Shown: one piece after another, positions 23,964-33,334 of the stretch
Layout of the letters: every line of letters begins with the position of its first letter
Position numbering within the stretch: position 1 is the first letter of the stretch
DNA from: Poa pratensis
Lineage: Eukaryota > Streptophyta > Magnoliopsida > Poales > Poaceae
Direction: 5' to 3'
NCBI GenBank assembly: GCA_947311845.1
Contig: CAMZMU010000107.1
Span: 16,682,225 to 16,746,224 of the forward strand
Length of the DNA stretch: 64,000 nucleotides
Made by a program: the position numbers and the translations under genes
Notes under the pieces: generated by a model
Databases searched by the model: none
What the model saw: the letters and a program-made list of their open reading frames with translations, nothing else
Told to the model about the DNA's origin: nothing

Positions 23964-25266
23964 TGAAAGGATCGGTATGGCCACCTAGAGGGGGGTGAAT
24001 AGGTGCTACTCAATTTTTAGCTCTTTTTCGAATTTAGGCTTGACACAAAGGTAAATTCTCTAGATATGCAACTACGGTGAATTTACCTATATGACAAGTT
24101 AACACTAGACTAAGCACGATACAAGTAAGAGCTAGCGAGTAAGGAGTAACCGAACGGGAAGCACGCGGAGACAAGGATGTATTCCGAGTTCCTCCTTTTT
24201 AGGGAGTACGTCTCGTTGGAGGGGTGTGAGTTTCAAACTCAAACGCCACAAATGGCCTCACCCTATTCTCCGATGAACCTTGCCCAAAAGCTCGGTTCAC
24301 CTTCCACTATCGGAATCCTTCAAGGCGGAATCCGGAGCCCTTACAACAAACTTGAGGCTCAACCCACAAAAGGATTGGGGGCTCCCAAGCACCACAACAC
24401 CTGCTACACAAAAGTAACAAGCAAGTAAGTACAACAAGATGCCTAGGTTTTCCTAGTGGAAACCCTAGGCTCGAATCCCTCAAGTGAATGAGGGGGAAAT
24501 TAAGAACGCTTTGGTGACGAAGTAGATCGGGGGCCTCTCCTTTAGATCTCCGAGTATGAGCTCGATTGGTTGGTGGAGTAGGGAGATCTAGGAGAAGGAA
24601 GCTTGCATTAATGGAGGGAGAGAGTAGACTTGAAGCTTGAGTGTTCTTGGGGAAGACCACTCCTTAAATACCCCTCTCTTCCAAAGGAGCCGTTTGAGCT
24701 ATAAATCCCGCAGTGGTACTACCGCTGCCTCCTTTTGGTCAAAGGGCAACGGCTCCGGGCTTGGTCAACACACGCCAGAAGACGTGGCGGTACTACCGCT
24801 GGAGGGTGCGGTACTACCGCTGAGGAGCGGCATTACCGCCCCGGTACCGCCAGAGGTACCGCTCGGCGCAACAGAGACCCAAAACGGGCGGTACCTCCAG
24901 CGGTAGCCAACGCCAGGATAGCTCCCTCCGCAGGCAGCAAACACAGAGCGGTACTACCGCTGGACCCGGCGGTACCACCGCTGGGCACAGCGGTACTACT
25001 GCCGGGGTACCGCCAGAGGTACCGTTGTGCACAACTGAGACCAAAAACGGGCGGTACCTCCAGCGGTAGCTGGCTCCGCAGCGCACAGAAACCTGTGCAG
25101 CGGTACTACCGCTGCCTCTAGCGGTATTACCGCTGCCTGAAGCAGAGAACTGCAATCATCAAATCTTCTTATCTGTAAGATCCTGCAAAGCTCAAGTACA
25201 CATTAAATTGACTAATTGCGATGTTATAAAACACCAAAACCTTTAAGCACAGGAGATGCTCTTTCA
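23964..25266 (-). repeat. 5' LTR of the minus-strand Copia element
   Basis: 1303 bp, flanked outside by TSD CAATG (25267-25271). It holds at least four exact copies of GCGGTACTACCGCTG (24788, 24809, 24948 and 25099 regions) plus many variants. A TATA-like TATTTAAG on the minus strand lies at about 24663-24670. Confidence 0.93.
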
Positions 25267-25271
25267 CAATG

Positions 25272-26005
25272 TCATCATTAACTCGTATCCCCACACTACC
25301 TCCTTGCACAAATATCGCAACCCATTCACACCATTTAGGATCAAAACCCTTCATGTGTAATGTCTGCTGCAAGAAAGACCATTTAACTTTATCATATGCC
25401 TTTTCAAAATCAATTTTGAAAAATACACCATGCAATTTTTTCCTCTGAATCTCATGGATTGTCTCATGCAAAATTACCACCCCTTCAAGGATGTTTCTTC
25501 CTGGAATAAAAGCAGTTTGTGTTGGACGGATAACTTTCTGAGCTAAAGAAGAAACCCAGTTTGTTCCAACTTTAGTGAAAATCTTGAAGCTAACATTTAA
25601 AAGGCAAATCGGTCTATATTGCTCAATTCGGCTGGCATCCTCTTTCTTTGACAGTAAGGTAATGACCCCAAAGTTTAGCCTAAACAATGGAAGTTCACCT
25701 TGTTGTAACTGTTCAAACATCGCCATTAAATCATGTTTGATCACTGCACAAAACTTTTGATAGAATTTCGCCGGGAACCCATCTGGTACAGGAGCCTTAT
25801 TAAGCTCCATTTGCGAAATTGCCTCTAACACCTCCTTTTCAGTAAAATTAGATGTTAGGATCGCATTCTCATCATTTGAGATCTGAGGTAAGTCCTGAAT
25901 CATCGATTCATCCAAAGAAAAGTGATTCGGTTGAGGTGCCCCGAATTTTTTTTTAATAATATTCCGTTATAAAAGTCTTAAGATTTTCTATCCGTGCAAT
26001 CAAAA
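25272..26005 (-). pseudogene. LINE reverse transcriptase, N-terminal half of RT (broken)
   Basis: Minus-strand frame with NHFSLDESMIQDLPQ upstream of the RT domain, LNKAPVPDGFPAKFYQKF, ITLLSKKEDASRIEQYRPIC, LAQKVIRPTQTAFIPGRNIL and KIDFEKAYDKVKW, ending at the Copia insertion in GIRVNDDI. These are the first RT motifs of plant LINEs. The frame continues beyond the insertion at 2400 downwards. Upstream, ENLKTFITEYYKK is in another frame, with an A-run indel at about 25946. The LINE similarity fades near 26005, so it is probably 5'-truncated there. The N in LNKAPVPDGF is normally followed by APGPDG, so Val replaces Gly. Confidence 0.9.
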
Positions 26006-26009
26006 GACA

Positions 26010-26270
26010 AACTAAGAAAAATGCTATGGCATGCCTGGAACCTATGAGGCTAACACCTTGAATTTCACACTGGCTATACAAACAATTGTTCAACTAAATT
26101 ACAAAATCAGCTGTAGACAAAACTGAAGACCCGTATAGTAAAATTAAGAAACAAAGCTTTTTTATACATTCCTAGCCATTTGTCTTCATACTGAGCGTAC
26201 ACATTTTCCCTTGCAAGTTCGCCATACACGGACATGGATCTCACTGCCGGTCATCGAAATTGAGATCCCT
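26010..26270 (-). other. Probable 3' untranslated or flanking sequence of an unidentified gene fragment
   Basis: AT-rich sequence with no ORF. It lies between the LINE breakpoint and the stop codon of the exon-like frame at 26275 and would be its 3' UTR on the minus strand. No repeat boundary is visible. Confidence 0.3.
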
Positions 26271-26274
26271 TCGA

Positions 26275-26500
26275 TTAGGCCCGATAGAGTGTTCTAATTT
26301 TGAAATCCTCATCTACTTGTTTGAGATATGTAACAGGGAAATGAAAAGCATCAGACTTCATATACGTCAGTGGCAGTAGACCAGCCTGTGGTCGTAATGT
26401 CAGCGAGCTTTTGCAAAGAGCTCTCGATATAAGATGCACATCCTGCACTAAGACCCCTGCATACAGTGGAACCAAATGTTCAGAAAAATATAATATAACC
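26275..26500 (-). pseudogene. Exon-like segment of an unidentified gene
   Basis: On the minus strand an open frame after candidate AG acceptors reads DVHLISRALCKSSLTLRPQA, then SDAFHFPVTYLKQVDEDFKI and RTLYRA before a stop at 26275. The composition and conserved look (AFHFPVTYLKQVDEDFKIRT) suggest a true final coding exon, not a chance ORF. I do not recognise the family. Transposon domains are absent. It lies downstream of the photolyase fragment on the same strand but does not match the known C-terminal part of photolyases, so the two may come from different genes. Confidence 0.4.
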
Positions 26501-27320
26501 GCACAAACATATTTTTGCAAAGAGCCCTCTTTTGCTTAAGCCTAGAGGACCCTCCTCATCAATATGACCAACATACAGGCAGGAAAAACTCAAAAAAAAA
26601 AAATACAGGCAGGCTAAAGGAGGATAATTCCTAGATACATATGAAGTGTCTTATTTCAGAATAAGTATATGACTTCCACAATGCAAGACAACACAACTTT
26701 TTATGAAATATCTATGGGACAAAATTTTGTGCTAGGTATGAAATTTTTGCACGCTGAAATGCCTATGAGATATATTTGTCTAACAATTAATAATTGTACT
26801 CTAATATGTGACAACACAACTTTTAAGACATGAATCACAACAACAGCAGAACCATTGAACATAATATTAAAAGAGAATTGTTATCTATGTAGCATGTCTG
26901 AAATCATGTTCACTAAATGGCAAATTTAAGTCATCCATCCACTAAAGCATTGAACATGAGAAAATTATCTTCAGAGGGAAAAAAACAGTCACCCACAGCT
27001 CCAGTTACACCAAAAACATAAGATTAAACCAATCTAATGGAAGTTAGAATTATTATGCCATAGTTCATAATATAAACTGGGTTGTTTGCACAAGCGACAT
27101 AAACCTAAAACGTTTGGCATTGTCATATAAGTAGATAACAGAACAAAGATTGGGGAATCAATAGGATGTGCAAAGAAGCTCATAGTTGGCTACTCCATCC
27201 ACTTCTATTTGCACAATTCAGCACATAAATTATCCAATTCGTAAACTCGTACCTCAAATTGGCAAGTAGGTACAGATTAAATCGTGCCTCATGAGAATGA
27301 GCGTCTTTGAGAACTTTTAC

Positions 27321-27593
27321 CTGTGCCATGGCCAGTGGCGCAGAGAGCCCAAACTCACCAAGGGTGAGGATCGTCCAACCTTCTTCAAGGAGGTCGTTCA
27401 TTCTCACGAAGCACATTCTTCAAGGGTGGGCGTTCAGTAACTTCCTAACCTCCAAGCCCTTCACGGCCTCCCTGTATCTGCCATAGTTCGATGGTATGTC
27501 ATCAAGCTTGAAGGGTAGATCATCCAAGTGGTAGAGCGTGCTACCCCAGAAGTACTTGCCCTCAACGCCTTCCTTCCGTATAGGAGTATAACC
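27321..27593 (-). pseudogene. Exon fragment of a PHR2-like photolyase/cryptochrome family gene
   Basis: The minus strand translates to RKEGVEG and KYFWGSTLYHLDDLPFKLDD, followed by IPSNYGRYREAVKGLEVRKL and, after a frame disruption, LEEGWTILTLGEFGLSAPLA-MAQ. This matches the segment after the alpha/beta antenna-binding domain in plant PHR2-type proteins (class II-unrelated photolyase/cryptochrome homologues). The exon ends at a good GT donor (GTAAAAG) at 27320 and begins after an AG at about 27594. A TGA and an indel at about 27420 break the frame. No FAD-binding C-terminal exons are seen nearby, so this is a gene fragment, either a decayed gene or one captured by a transposon. Confidence 0.75.
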
Positions 27594-27631
27594 TTTAAAA
27601 AGTTAAGAGTATAAGTTAACCTGCATAAACC

Positions 27632-27762
27632 GAGAACTCTTCCGTGGACTAGTGGTAGCCGTGCATATGCGCATAAGGGCCAGGTCCCGGGTTCGAGTCC
27701 TCACTTCTACCTTAATGACAAAGCCGGGGTGGAGTCCCCCCTCCGGTCTTGTTGTTGTTGTT
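27632..27762 (+). mobile_element. tRNA-derived SINE (Au-SINE-like), 17 bp TSD
   Basis: A perfect 17 bp duplication GTTAACCTGCATAAACC lies at 27615-27631 and 27763-27779. The 131 bp between begins GAGAACTCTTCCGTGG, has an A-box-like TGGACTAGTGG (27645-27655) and a B box GGTTCGAGTCC (27690-27700) of an RNA polymerase III promoter, and ends in (TTG)n. A TTG tail and tRNA-like head fit the Au SINE of grasses, though this copy is shorter than the usual ~180 bp. It lies just upstream of the photolyase exon. Confidence 0.85.
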
Positions 27763-28149
27763 GTTAACCTGCATAAACCTTTAGTACAAATAGTATAAGC
27801 ACATCAGACAACCCTTGTAGATACATTACATATGAACTCCCATGCGCTAAATCACTGACTACAACATTTGAATTAATGACGAAAAGAACCATATAAATCT
27901 ATCAAGATACTATGTGTGAAAATAAGTCATAACATGCAGAGAAATTTTGTCTATTTACATGGTTACAGCAGGAAACAAAGTTAACATTGCATCAGCAATT
28001 AATCTACATCAGCCTCAATACTTGAATAATGAGATCAACTTTGTCAAGCAGACGTTCGACGGAAGACCACATGCTGCTGAACCCACCATCCACACAATCG
28101 CCATGCAACAAGGCAACCCAAACTCAGTTCAGGAATAAGGAAGAGGTCA

Positions 28150-28712
28150 CTTCCAACCTAACATACCAAACCACCAGCAGAAACAGAGACCATATTCAGT
28201 GGTTGCAGATTTTCCTTGACTCCATTGACGTGCATGCCGGAGTTCATATCTGCACGTGTCACGGAGCTGAAGAAGTTGCAGCGGGGCGGCGACGGTGGCG
28301 GCGGCCGTGGAGCTGGAAGTCGAGGGCCACGCGCCGCAGGTCGCGAGGTAAGGAAGGGGAGGGGCGGCGCCGGTCCTGCAGGGGAATGGGGAAGGGCTCT
28401 GCCGATGGAGGCGTCTGCGGTGGCGGGCGCGCGCGTCGCGCGCGTGTCAATGTCGACCTTGAGGCGTCGACCGTGGACAAGGAGCGCTTCGGAGGTGGGC
28501 TTGTGCGCGCGGATCACATCAATGGGAAATGGCGACCTCGAGGCAGCAACCGTGAGAGGGCAGATCGTCGCAGGCGGTGGTGGTGCTGCTGGGGCACGGG
28601 CAGGGCGACGACGGTGTTGGGGATCGAGGGGGCGGCCGTAGATATAGGGTTTGTGGATCCCGCGTGCTGAGGCGAGCGAGCGGGGGATAATATTTTGTTG
28701 GGCTTGGCCCAT
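28150..28712 (-). other. GC-rich, first-exon-like region of unknown origin
   Basis: On the minus strand the frame is open for 184 codons, rich in Ala, Pro and Arg. It includes MNSGMHVNGVKENLQPLNMV and ends in SVSAGGLV before a potential GT donor (GTATGTTAGG at about 28158). The start region lies next to GGGCTTGGCCCATTTGG at about 28700, like a plant promoter/5' UTR. It could be the first exon and leader of the gene whose fragments lie at 26275-27593. The plus strand is equally open, as expected of GC-rich DNA, so coding status is doubtful. Confidence 0.3.
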
Positions 28713-28794
28713 TTGGACGACGGAGAGGCGCGCGATGGACGAACGACGAATGGTTTTGAGGTACGAGAGGAACCAGATTCTTTTTTAGATAGGA

Positions 28795-29427
28795 GATAAT
28801 TTGGCTAAAAGAAATTGGACAGGAGACAAACATTGTGTTTTTTGTAAGTCCGGTGAAACTGTTGAACACTTGTTTATTTCTTGTACCTTTGCTCAGAACG
28901 TTTGGCGATTACTCCACTTCACCTTTAATATCTCACCACCAACTAGTATTGCTAATATGTTTGGCAATTGGCTGACTGGAATTGATAAGGAAACCAAAGC
29001 GCGTATTCGCATTGGCGTTTGTGCTTTTGTTGGGCAATTTGGAACTGTCGGAATGATGTTGTTTTTAACAAGATTGGAAATGCTCATTTTTTGCAGGTTG
29101 TTCACCGTGCTACATATTGGATCCATATGTGGTCCTTTCTACTCCCGGTTCATCAGCGGGAGCTTATGGATCAGGGCTGTACCCGGTTAATGGCGGTTGT
29201 TCGAGCTATATACCGGTGTGGCTGGCAGCATTCTAGACGTCTTCATCATGTTTAGAAGCATCTTCTTGTCGGTGTTTCTTTGGTTGGTTCATGTCGCCAA
29301 TCTGGCTGCGATTTGAGTTGTAATTTTATTTTATTTTTGCTTACACTCTAAACGTTTATTATTAATATAAAGGATGTGTGCATCATCACGATGCAGAGGC
29401 CGGGACTACCCTTTTTTTAAAAAAAAA
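28795..29427 (+). pseudogene. 5'-truncated LINE: zinc-binding C-terminus and 3' tail
   Basis: LAKRNWTGDKHCVFCKSGET, VEHLFISC and FAQNVWRLL form the C-x2-C...H-x4-C 'zf-RVT' module at the C-terminus of plant LINE RTs. A shift at about 29020 moves the frame to AIWNCRNDVVFNKIGNAHFL, IHMWSFLLP and ELMDQGCTRLMAVVRAIYRC, the normal last residues. A stop follows at 29255, then a 3' UTR with TAATATAAAGG and GATGCAGAGGCCGGGAC, and an A tract ending about 29427. Everything upstream of the zinc module is missing, as usual after incomplete target-primed reverse transcription. No clear TSD was found. Confidence 0.88.
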
Positions 29428-29983
29428 GGAGAGATTTCGTGACAGAGGAATATCACACATACTTCACCGAGTGCTTAGAGGGGGTGGTGGAAGAGTAGTA
29501 TGGGCTTATCTCCTCGCTGCACTGGAAACTGAACGATGGAAGAAGGTTTTTCACAATGAAACTCCTCGAGCCATGTTATACATTAAAAATGTATCTATTC
29601 ATTTTTGCTGTTGGCGGGAAAAGGGAATTGTAACAGGAACGAAAAGATAGCGAAAATGCTTTGCCCGGAAAAAAAAGCGGGGTAGGAAACGGAATAGACT
29701 AGCACTAGCGATACGTGCTAAAAATAGAAGGAAATAGCTGGGCCGACCGAGATATAGTAGAAATGGAAAGGGTGGCGCCTGGTCGGATCAATCGACCAAT
29801 TGGAATCGGTCGCGCGCTTGTAAGATAGCCTCACCCCGATTCGATTATAGCTATATAAGTTAAAAAATGCTGTATTAGCCTCTGGGTTACTTTTTGTATG
29901 AAAATAATACACCCTTTCACAATCTATTCGCCTGGTTGAGAAAAAATCCTACTGGCATTTTTTAAATCACTTGCTGGCATATA
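29428..29983. other. No recognisable feature
   Basis: Mixed intergenic sequence. No ORF, repeat pair or RNA signature is convincing. The T at 29982 and A at 29983 are the TA target of the next element. Confidence 0.5.
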
Positions 29984-30160
29984 CTCCCTCCATTCCTAAA
30001 TATAAGATGTTTTAGTTAGTTCACATGTTAACTAGATGCGGAGTGAAATGAGTGAACATGCACATTAAAATATATGCACATTAAAATATGACTAGATACA
30101 TGTAGATACATATAAATTTGACAAAATGCTAAAACATCTTATATTTAGGAACGGAGAGAG
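29984..30160. mobile_element. Stowaway MITE, TSD TA
   Basis: 177 bp with terminal inverted repeats CTCCCTCCATTCCTAAATAT... and ...ATATTTAGGAACGGAGAGAG. The inner parts AAGATGTTTTAG/CTAAAACATCTT also pair. TA flanks both sides (29982-29983 and 30161-30162). This is the classic Stowaway (Tc1/mariner-derived) structure of grasses. Confidence 0.95.
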
Positions 30161-30323
30161 TATGTCAGCAGGAGCAATTCGTGCTGCTTCCAGGCCTGTC
30201 AGCTCTTGACACCGAGCTATGTGCTTATAAGAGAGGCCGATGCAGAATCATAAAAGCAGTGAAGCCCATATACTTCTACGGCCGTAGTGGCCCATTAGCA
30301 GCAGCCACCACCGGTCTCACATG

Positions 30324-31490
30324 TTTGCCCTTTCTCTAATGGATTGTGTAAATTTGGACGTGTATATCTTCATATACATGTCCATATACACTTGGCTAAA
30401 TTTTACACCTCCCAGTTTTTCAGTGGAACGTGTATCAGGACGTGTAAATCATGACGTGTATATTCCAACGGCTATATTTTCAAACGGCTATATTCTAACG
30501 GCTATATTTCCAACGGCTATATTTTCAACGGCCATATTTCTGGTCTATATAAACCACCCCGACCACCTCTCTGCCAGCATCTCTACCTGTGACTTCTCTG
30601 CAATGAGTGATGTAATCCATGTCATAGAACCAACAACAAATATATTAGCAAACTAGGACCAAAACCGTAGAAATTGACATAGAATTGACATGGGCAAGCA
30701 AAACACTACCAAAGCACAACTATTTTAGCCCCAGACCACAATCTGGCATCAAATTGACATGGGCAAGCAACAAATTGCAATAGACAAATACCAAATCGAG
30801 CTGATTTTCTGCCACTGATCACAAACCAGTATCAAATAGTACAGACACAAATGGCACAATTTAGTAAAGGAACAGAGCAAATTAAGCAAATAATTTTGGT
30901 ACAGAAACAAATCCTCTTCTCTTCTTCCTGCGATTCCTCCTCTTCTCATCCTCCTCTAGAAACGAATCCTCTCCTCCTCTCCTGCGATACATCTCCTCCA
31001 GCCCTCCTCCTCCCCTGCCCTTCCTCCCCCCCACCGATCCCTCCTCCTCCAGCCCTCCTCCTCCCCTGCCGTGCCTCCCCCTCCAGCCTTCCTCCCATGT
31101 CGTGCCTCCTCCTCCAGCCCTCCTCCTCCAGCCCGTGCACAGGGTGCCGCCATCCCCAACCTCCTCTCCTCCCAGCCCTCCCATCTCTCTCTCACACACA
31201 GCTAGGGGCGGTGAATCAGGGAAGGTGAAAACGCACCTGTGCGGGAGGAGCGGCGGCGACGAGCTCGGAGGCGGCGCGGCGAGTTCGGACGCGGTCCGGA
31301 TCGAGGCGGCTTCGGACGGGGCGAGTTGGGCGTGGATGGAGCGTGTTTATCTCCACGACGCGTACGAGCGTGGATGAGCGTGGATCGTTTCCACGATCGT
31401 ATACACGATCCACTGGAGACCAATTTTGGGCTCAAAACGTGTATATGAGCTTTACACGTCCATATAGAACATCCACTAGAGATGCTCTTA
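30324..31490. mobile_element. PIF/Harbinger-like DNA transposon remnant
   Basis: The right end read inward (31487 leftwards) is GAGCATCTCTAGTGGATGTT then CTATATGGACGTGTA. The left end reads CCCTTTCTCTAATGGATTGT then a spacer and TTGGACGTGTA. The shared CTCTA-TGGAT and TGGACGTGTA blocks form a diverged inverted repeat. TTA follows the right end; the left 3-base target is not a clean match. Inside are an AACGGCTATATTT array with a TATA box (30465-30553) and a pyrimidine-rich block (30910-31200). No transposase or Myb ORF remains. The class is inferred from terminal motif and array resemblance to grass Harbinger elements. Confidence 0.5.
30465..30553 (+). promoter_or_regulatory. AACGGCTATATTT array followed by a TATA box
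   Basis: Five near-copies of AACGGCTATATTT lie in tandem from about 30467 to 30540 with 14-16 bp spacing, followed by CTATATAAA at 30545-30553. AACGG is the core of a Myb-type binding site (MSA-like), so the array could bind a Myb protein upstream of a TATA box. No coding region follows that could be its target. Confidence 0.55.
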
Positions 31491-32003
31491 GAACTCCTAA
31501 ATATTAAAGTAAAAGTCAGCCCATTGGGAGGTGGCTCGGCCCAAACAGGGAACTATTCGAGAATTGGAGTGAGATAATTTTCTTTTTTGAGGAAAGCCAT
31601 CACGACGTGCTTTATTGATTTGAAATAAGAGTTACATCACTAAGATAGCTTTTAGAGGTAGAAGGACCTGGTATTACGTACGAGAACTACTACTCGAAAC
31701 CTAGCGCCGCCCCACCTCCACCTTCGCCTCCACAATAGATCGATTCCTCCTCCTCCGGCCGACCTTGCCGACGTCGGGAGGGGTGGGGAACCCGATCTAT
31801 GAGTGGAGTTCTTAATATAAGTAGAGTTTCAATAAATTGGTTAGGATTTTGGTAATCGTCTTATTCATCAATGGAGATGACATCATCTATAATAAGCAAT
31901 CTTCCGGCCTTCGTTCGACGGCGAGATTTTCCCGACGTCAATGGTGGCTTTGAAAGATTAAGTCTGTCTAGGTATGGTACTTCAGATCCGAAAACCTCTT
32001 TTA
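31491..32003. other. LINE-type retroposon debris, left part
   Basis: At 31571 TTTTTTGAGGAAAGCCATCA begins a segment that looks like a poly(A) end read on the minus strand (AATAAAGCACGTCGTGATGG then A-run), so a minus-strand retroposon end is likely. Near 31695-31800, GC-rich CCTAGCGCCGCCCCACCTCC resembles a retroposon 5' UTR on the plus strand. No ORF is convincing and boundaries are uncertain. Confidence 0.35.
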
Positions 32004-32382
32004 GAGCCCGAGCTACATGGAGCTCGTTTAAAAAAAATTGAAATCGACATTTTTAAGTTTCCATAAATCATGAAAAAATTCCCGGATGTAGATAATATGC
32101 AGATCTACAATCATACCAAGTTTCAACTCCAAATTCGAATTATTCTGGGCTAGATTCAAAAGACAAATTTCTGGATCTAAATACCCGGATTCAAAAATTT
32201 GAAATCTGTCAGAATTTGTCTTTTTGCACAGCCCAAAATACAACGAATTTAAAGTCAAAAAAATTCACGCTTGTGTGTCTCGAGACTATCTACACCTGTG
32301 ATTTGTTGCGCGATTTTTGGAAACTCAAAAATATGAATTTCGATTTTTTTCAAAATAACGAGCTCCATGTAGCTCGGGAGCC
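32004..32382. mobile_element. Foldback/long-TIR MITE
   Basis: Left arm GAGCCCGAGCTACATGGAGC(TCG) at 32004-32026 and right arm CGAGCTCCATGTAGCTCGGG(AGCC) at 32360-32382 are inverted copies. Complementarity continues inward through the AAAATTGAAATCGA/TCGATTTTTTTC blocks. It is about 379 bp, AT-rich and non-coding. It interrupts the retroposon-like sequence on either side. No certain TSD was found, so the superfamily stays open; Mutator-like is possible. Confidence 0.7.
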
Positions 32383-32872
32383 AAAGTCCACTCTCATTTC
32401 AGATCTTGCTTCGCTAGATCGATTTTGAATTTTTTTTCTCATGGTTGTCGCGAGAAGGATTGTCCTCGCAATATCTGTCATGGCTGCTTCGTCCTCGACA
32501 ACGGTGATTCGTACCATCGGCTCCCGGCGATGTCGACCAGTCTGTTCGGTTGAAATACCGATGTTGGTACTCTTACCGATGTAGATTGATTACTTTAATG
32601 GTTTCGTGCGTGCACGTAACCTTGGCACCGTCGCTCAAAATTATTGGAGAACCCTCGTTGGTATTTACAGGTCTGTGGTTCGGTATCTTTGTCAATTTCT
32701 ACGTCTGCCATCATAAAACTATAAGATTGTGTCATGGAAGAAAAGTGAGTTTGAATATTTGCTAGTTTCTTTTAGACTTTATTTTGTAATTGATGTAGTC
32801 AGCTCATATATGTGTACCATGTACTATTTGCTACCATAAATATATCATGGTATTGATTGTAGAAAAAAAGAC
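32383..32872 (+). other. LINE-type retroposon debris, right part
   Basis: Continues the sequence broken by the foldback element and ends in ATGGTATTGATTGTAG followed by seven A residues at about 32866-32872, like the 3' end of a grass LINE. No protein motif is visible. Together with 31690-32003 it may be one plus-strand non-autonomous retroposon of about 0.8 kb. Confidence 0.4.
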
Positions 32873-32874
32873 CT

Positions 32875-33115
32875 TCGGTGCACAGTTGTGAGCCACTCCG
32901 TTAAGATCAGGGTATTGATTGTAGAAATCACAGGACAAACTGCCATTCTATGAGCTGAACAAGTGCAACCATAGATAGGTTGATTTAGGCGTTGCCTAAG
33001 AACCTGTTTAGCACAGTTGTGAGCCACTCCGTTAAGATCCCTCTTGGTATGGAAGATCTGGATTGGGGAAGCAGAGGTGGTTTGGAGGATTCAATATGTT
33101 GCTTTCGAATGGTAT
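32875..33115 (-). pseudogene. LINE RNase H C-terminal fragment
   Basis: On the minus strand SASPIQIFHTKRDLNGVAHN is followed by CAKQVLRQRLNQPIYGCTCS and AHRMAVCPVIST. The DLNGVAHNCAKQ motif is the last conserved block of the RNase H domain carried by some plant LINEs, and the following residues match their usual C-terminus. An in-frame stop lies just upstream at about 33088. Its 29 bp segment coding DLNGVAHNC is repeated at 32880 (see the repeat entry). It is a broken fragment only. Confidence 0.7.
32880..33040. repeat. 29 bp direct repeat flanking about 105 bp
   Basis: GCACAGTTGTGAGCCACTCC followed by GTTAAGATC occurs at about 32879-32907 and 33011-33039. The segment between starts with GGTATTGATTGTAGAAA, which also ends the retroposon at 32852-32868. 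Both junctions show local duplication. Confidence 0.85.
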
Positions 33116-33136
33116 TGAGCATGCATAAGAACAAAC

Positions 33137-33334
33137 AGCAATGCTAGACCTACGGGAAAATACTTACGGAAAACGATTACGGACTGACGTGGAAAACCAA
33201 CGTGGACACATATGCTGTGCGAGCGACAAAGACGACAGTAATGCTAGACCTACAGGAAAATACTTACGGAAAACGATTACGGAGTGACGTGGAAAACCAA
33301 CGTGGACACATATGTTGTGCGAGCGACAAAGACG
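33137..33334. repeat. Tandem duplication of the terminal 99 bp of the left TIR
   Basis: CAGCAATGCTAGACCTACGG at 33137 and CAGTAATGCTAGACCTACAG at 33236 start two copies that both run through ACTTACGGAAAACGATTACG and GTGCGAGCGACAAAGACG. The right TIR has only one copy. Confidence 0.93.

Larger units (their letters stand above)
2405..25266 (-). mobile_element. Large Copia retrotransposon (minus strand), interrupted, TSD CAATG
   Basis: The element is bounded by LTRs with TGAAAG...CTTTCA ends. Identical 5 bp TSDs CAATG lie at 2400-2404 and 25267-25271. After removal of the nested block 6652-17889 it is about 11.6 kb. Order on the minus strand: 5' LTR (23964-25266), Met-tRNA primer site, gag with CCHC knuckle, a coiled-coil region, protease, integrase, RT, RNase H, then an extra ORF at 4050-5590, the polypurine tract and the 3' LTR (2405-3720). 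Copia domain order (IN before RT), a coiled coil and an extra ORF after pol are features of the SIRE/Maximus lineage; that assignment is an inference. Many frameshifts show it is inactive. Confidence 0.92.

Noticed and set aside
27641..27715. tRNA gene
   Set aside because: A and B boxes are present, but the sequence does not fold into a full tRNA and lies between 17 bp target duplications with a TTG tail. It is the tRNA-like head of a SINE.
28158..28712. Firm call of a photolyase first exon
   Set aside because: The strand and position fit, but no residue pattern links it to photolyases. It was left as an uncertain GC-rich region.
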